Assembly (NCBI RefSeq): GCF_004803895.1
Contig: NZ_CP021978.1
Span: forward strand, 8,060,001 to 8,124,000
Direction: 5' to 3'
DNA from: Streptomyces hawaiiensis
GTDB lineage: Bacteria > Actinomycetota > Actinomycetes > Streptomycetales > Streptomycetaceae
Length of the DNA: 64,000 bases
Both the position numbers and the translations under genes were made by a program. Below the pieces are notes generated by a model. The model worked only from the letters and a program-made list of their open reading frames with translations, was not told the DNA's origin and made no database searches. Positions 52,993 through 62,513 of this stretch are shown here, in pieces. The number at the start of each line of letters is the position of its first letter. Position 1 is the stretch's first letter.

Positions 52993-53025
52993 CGTCGGCG
53001 GTATCCCGCTCGACGACGCGGACCG

Positions 53026-53229
53026 TCAGCCCTGGCCGGAGTCCGTCGGCCGCGCCCTCACGACGGCGACGTCACGGGCACCGGTCGTGCGGTCGCCTGC
53101 TCCGCACTGAAACGACGCCACCCGGACACCCCGCGCGGCCTGCCCCGGCGTCTCGACCGCCCCGTCCGGTCCCCCGGGATCGCAGGTCAGCGGCCCACAC
53201 CCGGTGATCACGGTCTGGGCGAAGGACAC
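53026..53229 (-). CDS. Possible small unknown protein (67 aa)
   Basis: The minus-strand frame has strong G/C third-position bias and reads VVSFAQTVITGCGPLTCDPG, RGVRVASFQCGAGDR, VAVVRARPTDSGQG. I know no family. GTG 53229 is the first likely start, without a clear ribosome site. It lies in the gap between the stress protein and the second SpoIIE gene and could also be a remnant of a longer gene. Confidence 0.33.
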   Translation of the reverse strand: MSFAQTVITGCGPLTCDPGGPDGAVETPGQAARGVRVASFQCGAGDRTTGARDVAVVRARPTDSGQG

Positions 53230-53338
53230 GACGTCGCCCGGCGACGTGGAATTCTCCCTCGTAGGGGCATACGGGGAAGGCAAGCAAGCAGGACATGCCG
53301 GCGACAGGGACGCCGGCCCGATCAGCGGGGAGGCCGCG

Positions 53339-55057
53339 ATGACGGGGCCGGAGCACACGGAGACCGTTCTCGGGCCGTCCGTGCCGACAGTGTCCCTCGT
53401 GCTGGCCGGGACTCTGGAAGCCATCGGCGCCGGCGCCTACGTCGTGGACGAGCAGGGCTGCATCGTCGCCGCGAACGCCCGCGCCGAGCGCCTGCTGGGC
53501 CGGTCAGCCGAAGACCTGATCGGGCAGGACGCGCACGACCTGCTGCACCGCGGCCCGCAGGGGGAGCCCCTGCCGAGAACCCAGTGCGCCATGCGGCAGG
53601 CCTTCCACGCCGGACGCACGGCCCAGTCCGACGAGGACTACTTCGCCTGCGGCGACGGCACCCTGCTGCGCATCTCCTGGCTGATCACGCCGTACGACGT
53701 CGGGGGGAGGGACGCCGGGACGCTCGTCGTCTTCCACACCCCCGACCACCCGCAGGTCAGCGACCCGCAACCGGAACCGGCGACCCGGCCGCTGTCCGAA
53801 CTGCACCGGCTGGCGCTGCTGGCCGAGACCACCGCGCAGCTGACCTCCACACTCGACGTCGACGAGGCGCTGCGCAGGCTGGTGGTCCTGGTCCTGCCCC
53901 GCCTCGCGGACTGGGCGGTCATCGACCTGATCACCGAGCGCGACGAGGTGTGGCGTACCGTCGTGGTCCACGCCGACGGCGACACCCTCACGCACCACGA
54001 GGATCTGCAGGGGCCGATGCCGCCGATCCCGGAGGAGTCACCGATGCCCCTGTCCAGGGCCCTGCGCGGTGTCGCCTCCAACCTGGCCGGCCCGCAGACC
54101 TACCATGGGCCACCGGACTCCGGTATCGCGGTCGAGCAGCGCCGCCTGTTCGACGTCACGGGGATGCAGTCCGCGGCCATCGTGCCCATCCGCAGCACCC
54201 GCGCCGTCCTAGGAGCGCTGACCCTGGGCCGTGACGGGAATCAGGCGCCCTTCACGTCCGTGGACCTCCCCCTCGTCGAGGACATCGCCCGCCGCGCCGG
54301 CCTCGCCGTGGACAACGCCCGCCTCTACCAGCGCCAGCGCAAGGTCGCCGAGACCATGCAGAACCATCTGCTGCCGCAGATGCCGGGCGTCTCGGGCCTG
54401 CAGATGACCGTCCGCTACCTGCCCGCACCGGACGCGTCACAGGTCGGCGGCGACTGGTACGACGCCTTCCCCCTGTCCGACGCGTCCACCGCCCTGGCCA
54501 TCGGAGACGTCGTCGGCCACGACCTGGAGGCGGCGGCCGGCATGGCGCAGGTCCGCAACATGCTCCGCGCCTACGCCTGGTCCCAGCACGAGCCCCCCAG
54601 CCGGATCGTCGAACGGCTCGACGAGGCGATTCAGCACATCACCGACGTGGACATGGCCACGACGATCTTCGCCCGGATCGAACCGGCCGACGACGGCCAC
54701 TGGCAGCTGTCCTGGACCAACGCCGGGCACCCCCCGCCGCTGCTGATCAGCCGGGACGGCCTGGCCCAGTACCTCACCGACGGCCACGGCATCCTGCTGG
54801 GCACCCAGACCGGCACCCGACGCCCGGACGCCACCGCGCAGCTGCCGCCCGGCTCCACTCTGGTGCTGTACACGGACGGCCTCATAGAAGCACCCCGCCG
54901 CACCCTCGACGAGGGACTGAACCGACTGCGCCAGCACGCCGCCGCCCTCGCCCACCGCCCTCTCGCCTCGTTCACCGACCAGCTCCTGCGCCGCGTCCGC
55001 CCCGCCGGAAACGACGACGACGTCGCCGTCCTGGCCCTGCGCATCCCCGGCGGCTGA
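53339..55057 (+). CDS. PAS-GAF-PP2C(SpoIIE) phosphatase
   Basis: 572 aa. PAS (AYVVDEQGCIVAANARAERL), GAF (~190-345, ending LAVDNARLYQRQRKV), then a SpoIIE-type PP2C domain: QVGGDWYDAFPLSD, AIGDVVGHDLEAA, LVLYTDGLIEAP, GNDDDVAVLALR, with the metal-binding acidic residues present. Unlike the gene at 48184 there is no C-terminal HATPase. It probably dephosphorylates a STAS antagonist in a stress or development circuit. ATG 53339 has GGGAGG about six bases upstream. Confidence 0.9.
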   Translation: MTGPEHTETVLGPSVPTVSLVLAGTLEAIGAGAYVVDEQGCIVAANARAERLLGRSAEDLIGQDAHDLLHRGPQGEPLPRTQCAMRQAFHAGRTAQSDEDYFACGDGTLLRISWLITPYDVGGRDAGTLVVFHTPDHPQVSDPQPEPATRPLSELHRLALLAETTAQLTSTLDVDEALRRLVVLVLPRLADWAVIDLITERDEVWRTVVVHADGDTLTHHEDLQGPMPPIPEESPMPLSRALRGVASNLAGPQTYHGPPDSGIAVEQRRLFDVTGMQSAAIVPIRSTRAVLGALTLGRDGNQAPFTSVDLPLVEDIARRAGLAVDNARLYQRQRKVAETMQNHLLPQMPGVSGLQMTVRYLPAPDASQVGGDWYDAFPLSDASTALAIGDVVGHDLEAAAGMAQVRNMLRAYAWSQHEPPSRIVERLDEAIQHITDVDMATTIFARIEPADDGHWQLSWTNAGHPPPLLISRDGLAQYLTDGHGILLGTQTGTRRPDATAQLPPGSTLVLYTDGLIEAPRRTLDEGLNRLRQHAAALAHRPLASFTDQLLRRVRPAGNDDDVAVLALRIPGG

Positions 55058-55152
55058 TCCGTGAAGTGATGGTGAAAACCCGGTGGAGAGCGTGTCGGTG
55101 GGTCCGCTTATGCTGCACCGGAAGATCACGCGGGACCAGGGGAGGGCGCGGC

Positions 55153-56139
55153 ATGTTCGGCAAGCTGTTCGGCAGGGGTGCGGAGAGACCGGCGGCGGAT
55201 CCGCACGTCCTCCCGGTCCCGCGCAGGCAGAAGAACGGGATGTACGCGCTGCGTGCGCTCGGGGACACGCGGGTGCTCGCCCTGATCGAGGCGGCCGACG
55301 CGGGTGACTGGGCGGCGGTCAAGGCGGCGCTGGCCCCCTTCGATCTCGGCCGCGACCATCAAGTCCTGGGGGAACTCGCCGAGTTGGACGGCGTGCAGGA
55401 CTGGATCGTCCGGGCCGTCGAGGAGGACAAGGAGCACCGGGCGACGGCCCTGCTCATATCCGGGGCCCGCCACATCGCCTGGGGCTGGGAGGCGCGGACC
55501 GCCGAGCGTGCCGTGAACGTCACGCAGGAGCAGTGGCGGGTCTTCCACGAGCGGCTCGAGATCGCCGAGGAGCATCTGCTGGAGGCCGCCGAGCTGCGGG
55601 CGGACTGGGCCACGCCCTGGCGCCACCTCCTCACCTCCGGCCGCGGCATGTCACTGGGCGCCGCCGTCAACGAGGCCCGCCGCGACGCCGCCCTGCGCCG
55701 CGACCCGCTGGATCCGGAGACCCACCTCGAGTGGCTGTCGCAGCTGCAGCCGCGCTGGGGCGGCGAGCCGGGGCAGGCCCTGGCGTTCGCCCAGGACGCG
55801 GTCGCCCGGGCCCCGCACGGCCACCGTCTCGGCTGCCTGATCGCCATGGCGTACATCGAGGAGTGGGTCGAGTCGGACCGCGGGGATTACCTCGTGACCG
55901 AGGAGATCCAGGCGCAGTTGCGGGAGGCGGCCGACCACAGCATCCTCCACCCCGCCTACGTGTGGCGCCCGGGCTGGCAGCAGGACTTCAACATGTTCGC
56001 CATGGCCCTGTCCCTGGCCGGTGAGCGCCACACGGTCCGGCGCGTCTTCCAGACGCTGGACGGCGCCTACACCAAGTGGCCCTGGGTCTACTTCTCCGAG
56101 CCCGAGAAGCAGTTCGCCCGCCGGCACCGCCGCGCCTGA
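55153..56139 (+). CDS. Helical repeat protein of unknown function (DUF4034-like)
   Basis: 328 aa, cytoplasmic, predicted mostly helical: a short start MFGKLFGRG, then RALGDTRVLALIEAADAGDW, ALLISGARHIAWGWEAR, EEHLLEAAELRADWATPWRH and repeated Trp-rich segments (LEWLSQLQPRWGGE, WRPGWQQDFN). The pattern is TPR-like; I think of DUF4034-type proteins but am not sure. ATG 55153 has GGAGGG seven bases upstream. It stands 170 bases before the HSP90-like gene in the same direction and could belong to the same system. Confidence 0.75.
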   Translation: MFGKLFGRGAERPAADPHVLPVPRRQKNGMYALRALGDTRVLALIEAADAGDWAAVKAALAPFDLGRDHQVLGELAELDGVQDWIVRAVEEDKEHRATALLISGARHIAWGWEARTAERAVNVTQEQWRVFHERLEIAEEHLLEAAELRADWATPWRHLLTSGRGMSLGAAVNEARRDAALRRDPLDPETHLEWLSQLQPRWGGEPGQALAFAQDAVARAPHGHRLGCLIAMAYIEEWVESDRGDYLVTEEIQAQLREAADHSILHPAYVWRPGWQQDFNMFAMALSLAGERHTVRRVFQTLDGAYTKWPWVYFSEPEKQFARRHRRA

Positions 56140-56217
56140 GCACCCGGGCCCGGGCGCCTGAGCCCTCCGGCCCGAGCGCCTGAGCACCCGGGCTTGAGGC
56201 CTGAGCCCGCGCCTGAG
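56132..56217. repeat. Short tandem repeat, ~22-base period
   Basis: GCGCCTGAG occurs at 56132, 56154, 56176 and 56209, with one variant at 56197. The copies around the first three share GCGCCTGAGCNC..CGGGC. The first copy contains the stop codon of the preceding gene. It fills about half of the gap before the HSP90-like gene. Confidence 0.6.
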
Positions 56218-56310
56218 TTCGAGCGCCCGCGCCCACACCCGAACTCGCCCGGCCCGGTGCCGCCCGCTCGCACTCGCCATCCCGTCACTCCTCCCACCCC
56301 GGACTGCCCC

Positions 56311-58158
56311 ATGACTCTCCCCGGCACCGCCCCGAACCCGCCCGGCGCAGACCGCACCTTCCAGGTGGACCTGCGCGGCCTCGTCGATCTCCTCTCCCAC
56401 CACCTCTACTCCAGCCCCCGCGTCTACCTGCGCGAACTGATGCAGAACGCGGTGGACGCGCTGACCGCCCGGCGCACCCTCGAACCGGCCGCCCCCGCCG
56501 ACGCGTTCGGTGTCCGTCTGTACGCCGACGGCTCGGTGGTACGCGTCGAGGACGACGGCGTCGGTCTCACCGAGGCCGACGTGCACAGCTTCCTCGCCAC
56601 CATCGGCCGCAGCAGCAAGCGCGCCGACCGGCTGGCCGAACAACGCGGCGACTTCATCGGTCAGTTCGGCATCGGCCTGCTCTCCTGCTTCCTGGTCGCG
56701 GACGAGATCCACGTCCTGAGCCGCTCCGCCCGTACCCCCGACGCGCCCGCCGTGGAGTGGCGGGGCCGCGGCGACGGCAGCTACACCGTCCGCACCCTGC
56801 CCGCCTCCGCCCGCCCCCGGCCCGGCACCACCGTCACACTGACGCCGCGCGCCGACGCGGGGGAGTGGACCCGCCCGGCGCAAGTGCACGCGCTGGCCCG
56901 CCACTTCGGCTCCCTGCTCCGCCACCCGGTGACCTTCGACGACGGCACAGGCGGCCCGGGCACGTCCGTCAACCCCGAGCCCGCCCCCTGGGCGCGGACG
57001 TACCCCACCCCGGGAGCCCGTTCCCGTGCCCTGGCCGCCTACGGCGAGGAGGTCTTCGGTTTCAAGCCGCTGGACACCATCGAGCTGGACCTGCCGGCCG
57101 TGGGCCTGAAGGGCATCGCCTGCGTGCTGCCCGAGACCGTGCCGGCCGGGCGCCGCCACGGCCACCGCGTGCACGTCAAGGGCATGCTGCTGTCCGAGCA
57201 GGCCGAGGAGATCCTGCCCGAGTGGGCGTTCTTCGTCCGCTGCGTCGTCGACGCCGAGAGCCTGCGCCCGACGGCGTCCCGCGAGTCCCTGTACGAGGAC
57301 GACACCCTCGCCGCCGTCCGCGACGCCCTCGCCGAGCGGCTGCGCGCCTGGATCGCCCGGGCCGCGGCCAGCGACCCGGACCTGCTCGGCCGGTTCCTCC
57401 AGGCCCACCACCTGGCCGTGAAGTCGCTCGCGGTGCACGACGACGAGATCCTGCGGATGCTGCTGCCCTGGCTGCCGTTCGAGACCACCGACGGGCACAC
57501 CACCCTCGACGAGTTCGCGCGCACCCACCGCACCGTGCTCGTGACATCCAGCGTCGAGGAGTTCCGGCAGGTCGCGGCGATCGCCTCGGCCGCCGGGCTC
57601 GGCGTCGTCAACGGCGGCTACACCTACGACCGTGAACTCGTCCACCGGCTGCCCGAGATCAGGCCCGAGGCTACCGTCGCCGACCTCGATCCGGACACCC
57701 TCACCGCTCACCTCGACCCCGTCGACCGGGAGACGGAACTCGCCGCCGCGGCCTACCTCGCCCAGGCCCGCGACGCCCTCGCCGTCTTCGACTGCGACGT
57801 CGCGCTGCGCACCTTCCAGCCGGCCTCCGCCCCCGCCCTGCTCGTCGACAGCCGCGAGGCCCGGCACGAGCGCACCCGCTCCCAGCTCGCCCGTGAGCAG
57901 GAAGGCGGCCTGTGGGGCGACATCCTCGGCGCCCTGCGCCAGGAGGCCCCGCGGGCCCAGCTGATCCTCAACCAGCTCAACCCGCTGGTGCGCACCGCCG
58001 TCGCCATCGACGAGCCCGAGCTGGCCCGCACCAGTGCCGAAGCCCTCTACGGGCAGGCCGCGATGCTGTCCCGGCGCCCGCTCAGGCCCGCCGAGTCGAG
58101 CCTGATCAACCGCTCCTTCCTCGACCTTCTCGCCCACGCCCTGCGCAAGGACAGCTGA
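56311..58158 (+). CDS. HSP90-family (HtpG-like) ATPase
   Basis: 615 aa, near the length of HtpG. GHKL nucleotide site: YLRELMQNAVDAL (N-box), VRVEDDGVGLT, the lid and GQFGIGLLSCFLVAD, GTTVTLTP. The middle part keeps the HSP90-type VHVKGMLLSEQAEEIL and TASRESLYEDD. The C-terminal dimerisation end (INRSFLDLLAHAL) is present; no EEVD tail. ATG 56311 lacks a good ribosome site, but upstream sequence is repeat-rich and unlikely to code. It is followed after only 2 nt by a giant TPR protein, so both are one operon and the TPR protein is a likely partner. Confidence 0.9.
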   Translation: MTLPGTAPNPPGADRTFQVDLRGLVDLLSHHLYSSPRVYLRELMQNAVDALTARRTLEPAAPADAFGVRLYADGSVVRVEDDGVGLTEADVHSFLATIGRSSKRADRLAEQRGDFIGQFGIGLLSCFLVADEIHVLSRSARTPDAPAVEWRGRGDGSYTVRTLPASARPRPGTTVTLTPRADAGEWTRPAQVHALARHFGSLLRHPVTFDDGTGGPGTSVNPEPAPWARTYPTPGARSRALAAYGEEVFGFKPLDTIELDLPAVGLKGIACVLPETVPAGRRHGHRVHVKGMLLSEQAEEILPEWAFFVRCVVDAESLRPTASRESLYEDDTLAAVRDALAERLRAWIARAAASDPDLLGRFLQAHHLAVKSLAVHDDEILRMLLPWLPFETTDGHTTLDEFARTHRTVLVTSSVEEFRQVAAIASAAGLGVVNGGYTYDRELVHRLPEIRPEATVADLDPDTLTAHLDPVDRETELAAAAYLAQARDALAVFDCDVALRTFQPASAPALLVDSREARHERTRSQLAREQEGGLWGDILGALRQEAPRAQLILNQLNPLVRTAVAIDEPELARTSAEALYGQAAMLSRRPLRPAESSLINRSFLDLLAHALRKDS

Positions 58159-58160
58159 CG

Positions 58161-61100
58161 ATGCCGACGACCGCACCCCAGACCACCGACGAGCTGTACC
58201 AGGCGCTCCAGGAGAACGACCGGCGCCCCTACGGCCGCACCCGCACCGTCACCGCCGAGGAACTCGTCGACGTCGCCGAGCAGTTCGCGGAGCCCGTGCC
58301 GCTCGTCCACGCGCTCCTCGAACTCCAGGAGGCGTACACCTACGGCTCCGAGCCCCGGAAGTCGCCCGTCGTCTTCGCGCGCCTGCTCACCCTCTTCGAC
58401 GAGCAGCCCGACGTCTTCGACGACCGCCTGCGCCACATGCTGTTCTGGCGGTTCAAGTGGGTGTCCAACGCCCTGCGCGCCCTGCCCGAGGTGCCGCTGG
58501 CCAGCCTGCGCCAGTGGCTGACGGAGATGCGCGACCGCTACGACAAGGCCGGCCTCGGCCTCCACCCCTACTACGGACAGGCGTACCAGCTCGCCGCCCA
58601 CGTCGGTGAGGACACCGCCCTCGCCTACGAGCTGTGGGCGGGCCGCAGCCGCACCCGGCTCAGCGACTGCGAGGCCTGCGAGATCTGCGAGCGCGCCTTG
58701 TACCACCTCACGGCGGGCGACGACGAACGGGCCCTGCGCGCCTGGGAGCCCGTCCTGGCCGGCAAGGAGTCCTGCCAGGAGGAGCCCGCCCGCTCCCTGT
58801 CGTACGCGCTGCTGCCCCTGCTGCGCACCGGCCGCACCGACCGGGCCCGCGAACTGCACCTGGCCGGCTACCGCGCCTGCCGCCGCAACCCCTCGATGTC
58901 CGGGGAGGTCGGCCGGCACCTGGAGTTCTGCGCGCTGACCGGCAACGAGGCCCGCGGCCTGGAACTGCTCGCCGAGAACCGGAACCTGTTCGACGAGGTC
59001 GACTCGCCGCTGGACCAGCTCGACTTCCTCACCGGCGTGGAGGCCCTCCTCCAGCGTGTCGAGGTTCTGGACCACGGCGAGCTGCCGACCGCCGGATACG
59101 CGGGCCGCACCTGGACCGTCACCGGCCTGCGCGCCGAAGTGCGGGGCCGCGCCGACGCCCTCGCCGTCCGCTTCGACGCCCGCAACGGCACCACGACCCA
59201 CGCCGACCGCCGCAGGACCCGTCTGGACCGCGCCCCACTCCTGGACACGCTGGAGCTGACCCTGCGCACCCGCAGCCTGGACGACGTGGCCCCGGCAGCG
59301 GCAGCCCCCGTCGCTACGGCCCCCGCCCGCCCGTCGACCGCCGTCCCCGACGCGCTCCCCGAGCTCATCCTCCGCGCACGGGCGGCGGACGAGCAGGGGC
59401 ACCCGGACGCCCGGGCCTGCTGGGCGCGGCTGCGCACGCTCGTCGCTGCCCGCGACTACACGCACCCCGACGACCCGGCCGTGGGCCCGCTCGCCCGACT
59501 GCGCGCGGACCTGCTGACCGACGAGGCGAACCGGGCGCACGAGAGGGACGAGTTCGCCGACGCCGCCGCCCTGCACGAGGAGGCCGCGTTCCTGTACGAC
59601 GACGCCGGCGCACCCGGGGACGCCGCCCTGGCCCGCGCCTGCGTCCTGCTCGCCACCGCCGAGATCCCCGCTGAGGACGCCGAAGGACCCGAGGCGAAGG
59701 CCGCCGCCCTGACCGCCACCCACGCGTCCATGGTCCGCATGCACGAGGAGACGCCCGGCCTCACCCCGTACCAGGAGGCCCGCCTGCTGCGGCTGCGGGC
59801 GTCCGCGCTCGCCCAGCGCCTGCAGACGACGGGAAGCCAGGAGCACGTCGCGCCGGTCTTCGCCGAGGCGGACATGCTGCGCGAGTTCGCCGCCCGGCAC
59901 GACCTCGCCGGTCAGGTCTCCGTCGCCCACCTGCTGCGGGCCACCACGTACGCCATCTCCGGCGACCTGCCCACCGCGGTCACCGAGGCCGACGCCCTCC
60001 TGGAACGGCTCCAGACGCACGGCCCCGCCTGGCACCTGCCCCGCACGTGCGGACTGCGCGGCCGGCTCCAGCTCGTCCTTCAGGACCCCGAAGCCGCGTA
60101 CACCGCCCTGGCCGAGGGCCTGCGCCTGGCGGCCGACTGGCCCGCCGAGGCGATCGGCGCCACCCGCCTGCACGCCGACCTGGCCGAGGCCTGCCTGCGC
60201 CTGGGCCGGCCCGACGAGGCACTGCGGCACCTGACGCGCGCGGCGGAGCTGGACCTGCGCCACGGCAGCCGCACCGACGCGTACTGCACCTACAGCAACG
60301 CCGCCCAGCTCAGCCTCGACCTGGGCCGCGTCGAGGACTGCATCGCGCTGCTCGACTCCCTGCTGGCCGAACCGGCCGCCGGAGAGCTGGACGACCGGCT
60401 GATCGCCCAACTGCGCCTTACCCGCGCCCGCGCGCTGCATGCGGGGGAGGACCTCAAGGCCGCCACGGCGGAGTTCGTCGCCCTCGCCGCCGAGTCCGCC
60501 GGCTGGGACGACGACCCGGGCAGCCACGCCATGATCGCCGCGGAGACGGCCGTACTCCTCGCCGAGTCCGGCGACTTCGGCCGGGCCCGCGAGGCCGCCG
60601 ACCAGGCACTCGCCGCCCATGCCCGGGCGCCGCGCTACGAGCATCTCAGCAACTCCCTGCGCGAACTCGCCCGTCTCCAGGCGCAGCAGCAGGGCCCCGA
60701 CGGCCTGCCCGACGCCCTCGTCCTCCTCGCCGACGCCGGCCGGGTCGCCGACGAGGCCCGCGCCGCCGGGTACGAGGCGCACGGCCGCTCCCTGGACACG
60801 GCCCTGGCCTACGAACACGGGCGGGTCAACGCCTACGCCGGCGCGTACGAGGACGCCCTGACGGCTCTGGACAAGGCCCTCGCCCTGCTCGGTGAGCCGG
60901 GAGGGGAGGACGACGACCACGCCGGCGAGTGGGCCGAGTGCGTCCGCCTCGCGGGTGCCGTGGAGGGCCTCTACCTGGAACGCCCCACCCCCGCCCTCAC
61001 CCGCCTGGACACCGCGATCGCCCACCTGACCGCTCTGGGCCACACCGAGGAGACGGAGCCGCTGACGTCCTTGGCGGCCCGGCTGCGCGACGAGGAGTGA
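58161..61100 (+). CDS. Giant tetratricopeptide-repeat protein, partner of the HSP90-like ATPase
   Basis: 979 aa, soluble, almost wholly helical, with TPR-like repeats throughout, clearest in the second half (LAEACLRLGRPDEALRHLTR, AAQLSLDLGRVEDCIALLDS, AVLLAESGDFGRAREAADQA, AGAYEDALTALDKALALLG). A first helical block (~1-330) has a CEACEICERALYHL cysteine cluster. An Ala/Pro linker near 380 divides the halves. ATG 58161 begins 2 nt after the HSP90 stop. In eukaryotes TPR proteins are HSP90 co-chaperones; here the pairing is seen only at the gene level. A strong terminator follows. Confidence 0.85.
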   Translation: MPTTAPQTTDELYQALQENDRRPYGRTRTVTAEELVDVAEQFAEPVPLVHALLELQEAYTYGSEPRKSPVVFARLLTLFDEQPDVFDDRLRHMLFWRFKWVSNALRALPEVPLASLRQWLTEMRDRYDKAGLGLHPYYGQAYQLAAHVGEDTALAYELWAGRSRTRLSDCEACEICERALYHLTAGDDERALRAWEPVLAGKESCQEEPARSLSYALLPLLRTGRTDRARELHLAGYRACRRNPSMSGEVGRHLEFCALTGNEARGLELLAENRNLFDEVDSPLDQLDFLTGVEALLQRVEVLDHGELPTAGYAGRTWTVTGLRAEVRGRADALAVRFDARNGTTTHADRRRTRLDRAPLLDTLELTLRTRSLDDVAPAAAAPVATAPARPSTAVPDALPELILRARAADEQGHPDARACWARLRTLVAARDYTHPDDPAVGPLARLRADLLTDEANRAHERDEFADAAALHEEAAFLYDDAGAPGDAALARACVLLATAEIPAEDAEGPEAKAAALTATHASMVRMHEETPGLTPYQEARLLRLRASALAQRLQTTGSQEHVAPVFAEADMLREFAARHDLAGQVSVAHLLRATTYAISGDLPTAVTEADALLERLQTHGPAWHLPRTCGLRGRLQLVLQDPEAAYTALAEGLRLAADWPAEAIGATRLHADLAEACLRLGRPDEALRHLTRAAELDLRHGSRTDAYCTYSNAAQLSLDLGRVEDCIALLDSLLAEPAAGELDDRLIAQLRLTRARALHAGEDLKAATAEFVALAAESAGWDDDPGSHAMIAAETAVLLAESGDFGRAREAADQALAAHARAPRYEHLSNSLRELARLQAQQQGPDGLPDALVLLADAGRVADEARAAGYEAHGRSLDTALAYEHGRVNAYAGAYEDALTALDKALALLGEPGGEDDDHAGEWAECVRLAGAVEGLYLERPTPALTRLDTAIAHLTALGHTEETEPLTSLAARLRDEE

Positions 61101-61111
61101 CCCACAGGGCA

Positions 61112-61143
61112 CGGCGCCGGGGCGGCACCCAGCCCCGGCGCCG
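61112..61143 (+). terminator. Hairpin after the HSP90-TPR operon
   Basis: A perfect 12-bp stem, CGGCGCCGGGGC and its complement, with an 8-base loop, 11 bases after the TPR stop. The rest of the gap to 61380 holds no gene. Confidence 0.7.
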
Positions 61144-61380
61144 GTGCGATGCCGGCCCCGCCGGGGTCCGCCTCGGCTGCCCGTTCCCTACGGCGTCGCG
61201 GCTCACAGCAGCCGGGCACTGCGCCGGAACCGGCGCCCGCGTCGAGGCCGCCGGGCGCGTAACGTCTCCCCGACACCGGGCGGGCCGCACGACCCCGGCA
61301 CTCTCAGGGCGACGCCCTGTGACGCAGCCCGCGGCGATATTCGCTGGTCGTAGGCCCTGGGCGGCGCTCATACTGACGCG

Positions 61381-61911
61381 GTGGATCCAGTGACACTCGA
61401 GACCGGGCGTCTGGTGCTGAGGCCCTTCGGGCCGGGTGACGTGGACGCGGTGTACGACGCATGCCAGGACGAGGACATCCAGTTCTACACACCGGTTCCC
61501 GTGCCCTTCAGACGGCAGGACGCCGAGAAGCGGGTCCGCGAGGAGTGGCCCGAGGGCTGGGCCACCGACAAGGACTACATCCTCGGAGCGTTCCGCAAGG
61601 ACAGCGCGGCGCTCGTCGGCTCGTACTGCCTCACCAAGGTGAGCCAGGGCGTCTACGAACTGGGCTACTGGGCGGTCAAGGCGCAGCGCGGCCAGGGCTA
61701 CTCGGTCGAGGCCGCGCGGGCGCTGTGCGACTGGGGGTGGGCCACGCTCGACGTCCACCGCATCGAGTGGTGGGCCATGGCCGGGAACACCGGCTCGCGC
61801 GCCGTCGCCGAGAAGCTGGGCTTCACCGTCGAGGGAACACTGCGCAACCGCGGCATCGCCAACGACGGCAAGCCCCACGACTGGTGGGTCGGCGGATGGG
61901 TGAGGCCCTGA
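61381..61911 (+). CDS. GNAT N-acetyltransferase (RimJ/RimL type)
   Basis: 176 aa. Typical front TGRLVLRPFGPGDVDAVYDA, the middle strand YELGYWAVKAQRGQGYSVEA (acetyl-CoA loop RGQGYS), and HRIEWWAMAGNTGSRAVAEK then LGFTVEGTLRNRG. The substrate (a protein N-terminus, antibiotic or small amine) cannot be told. The GTG at 61381 has no ribosome site; a CATACT box seven bases before it fits a leaderless message. Confidence 0.88.
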   Translation: MDPVTLETGRLVLRPFGPGDVDAVYDACQDEDIQFYTPVPVPFRRQDAEKRVREEWPEGWATDKDYILGAFRKDSAALVGSYCLTKVSQGVYELGYWAVKAQRGQGYSVEAARALCDWGWATLDVHRIEWWAMAGNTGSRAVAEKLGFTVEGTLRNRGIANDGKPHDWWVGGWVRP

Positions 61912-61923
61912 CGTGGCACCAGT

Positions 61924-62339
61924 GAAGAGACCTGCGCCGTGTCGTGCTGCGGGAGCGGGACCGGCCCGGCGCGGCGAACATCGGTCTGATCGATCTGACG
62001 GCCCGCTACGCGCTCGATGCCGGGTACCACGTCGTGGTCGAGGGGATCCTGTACGCCGACCGCTACGGCGAGATGCTCACCCGACTGCGGGCCGACCACT
62101 GTGGGCCGACCCACGCGTACTACCTGCACGTGCCGTTCGAGGAGACCCTCGTCCGCCATGCCACCAGGCCGATCGCGAACGAGGTCGGCGAGCCTCAGCT
62201 ACGGGACTGGTACCGGGAACTGGACCTGCTGCCCGGCGGCATCGAGACCGTCATCGGTGCCGACAGCACCCTGGGGGAGACCGTGGACCGCATCATGCTC
62301 GACACGGGCCTGGCGGGGCTGCCCGCCATCGACCTCTAG
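61924..62339 (+). pseudogene. Small-molecule kinase remnant lacking the P-loop
   Basis: The frame reads VVLRERDRPGAANIGLIDL, ALDAGYHVVVEGILYADRYG, YYLHVPFEETLVRHATRP and LDLLPGGIETVIGADSTLG, the latter two-thirds of a ~190-aa AAA/kinase family common in Streptomyces. The first ~45 residues with the GxSGSGKS loop are missing and the recognisable frame starts abruptly after the GNAT stop. It cannot bind nucleotide as it stands. Confidence 0.68.
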
Positions 62340-62513
62340 TCCGGCGCTCGACCACCGAGCGGCGCCCCCGGGACTCACCCGTCCGTACGCGCCGGGCAGG
62401 GCGCGAGTGGTCCGTCGAGGTCAGGATGGGCGGTGCCGGGCGCCCGCGTCGGCAGCTCGGTGCTGCCTGACGTGACGCGCGGCTGTCGCTGCCCGTACGC
62501 GTGAGGGAGAGGT

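Noticed and set aside
55651..61112. Long minus-strand frames opposite the HSP90 and TPR genes
   Set aside because: They are low-complexity Gly/Val/Arg-rich shadows without motifs; the plus-strand proteins are clearly recognisable.
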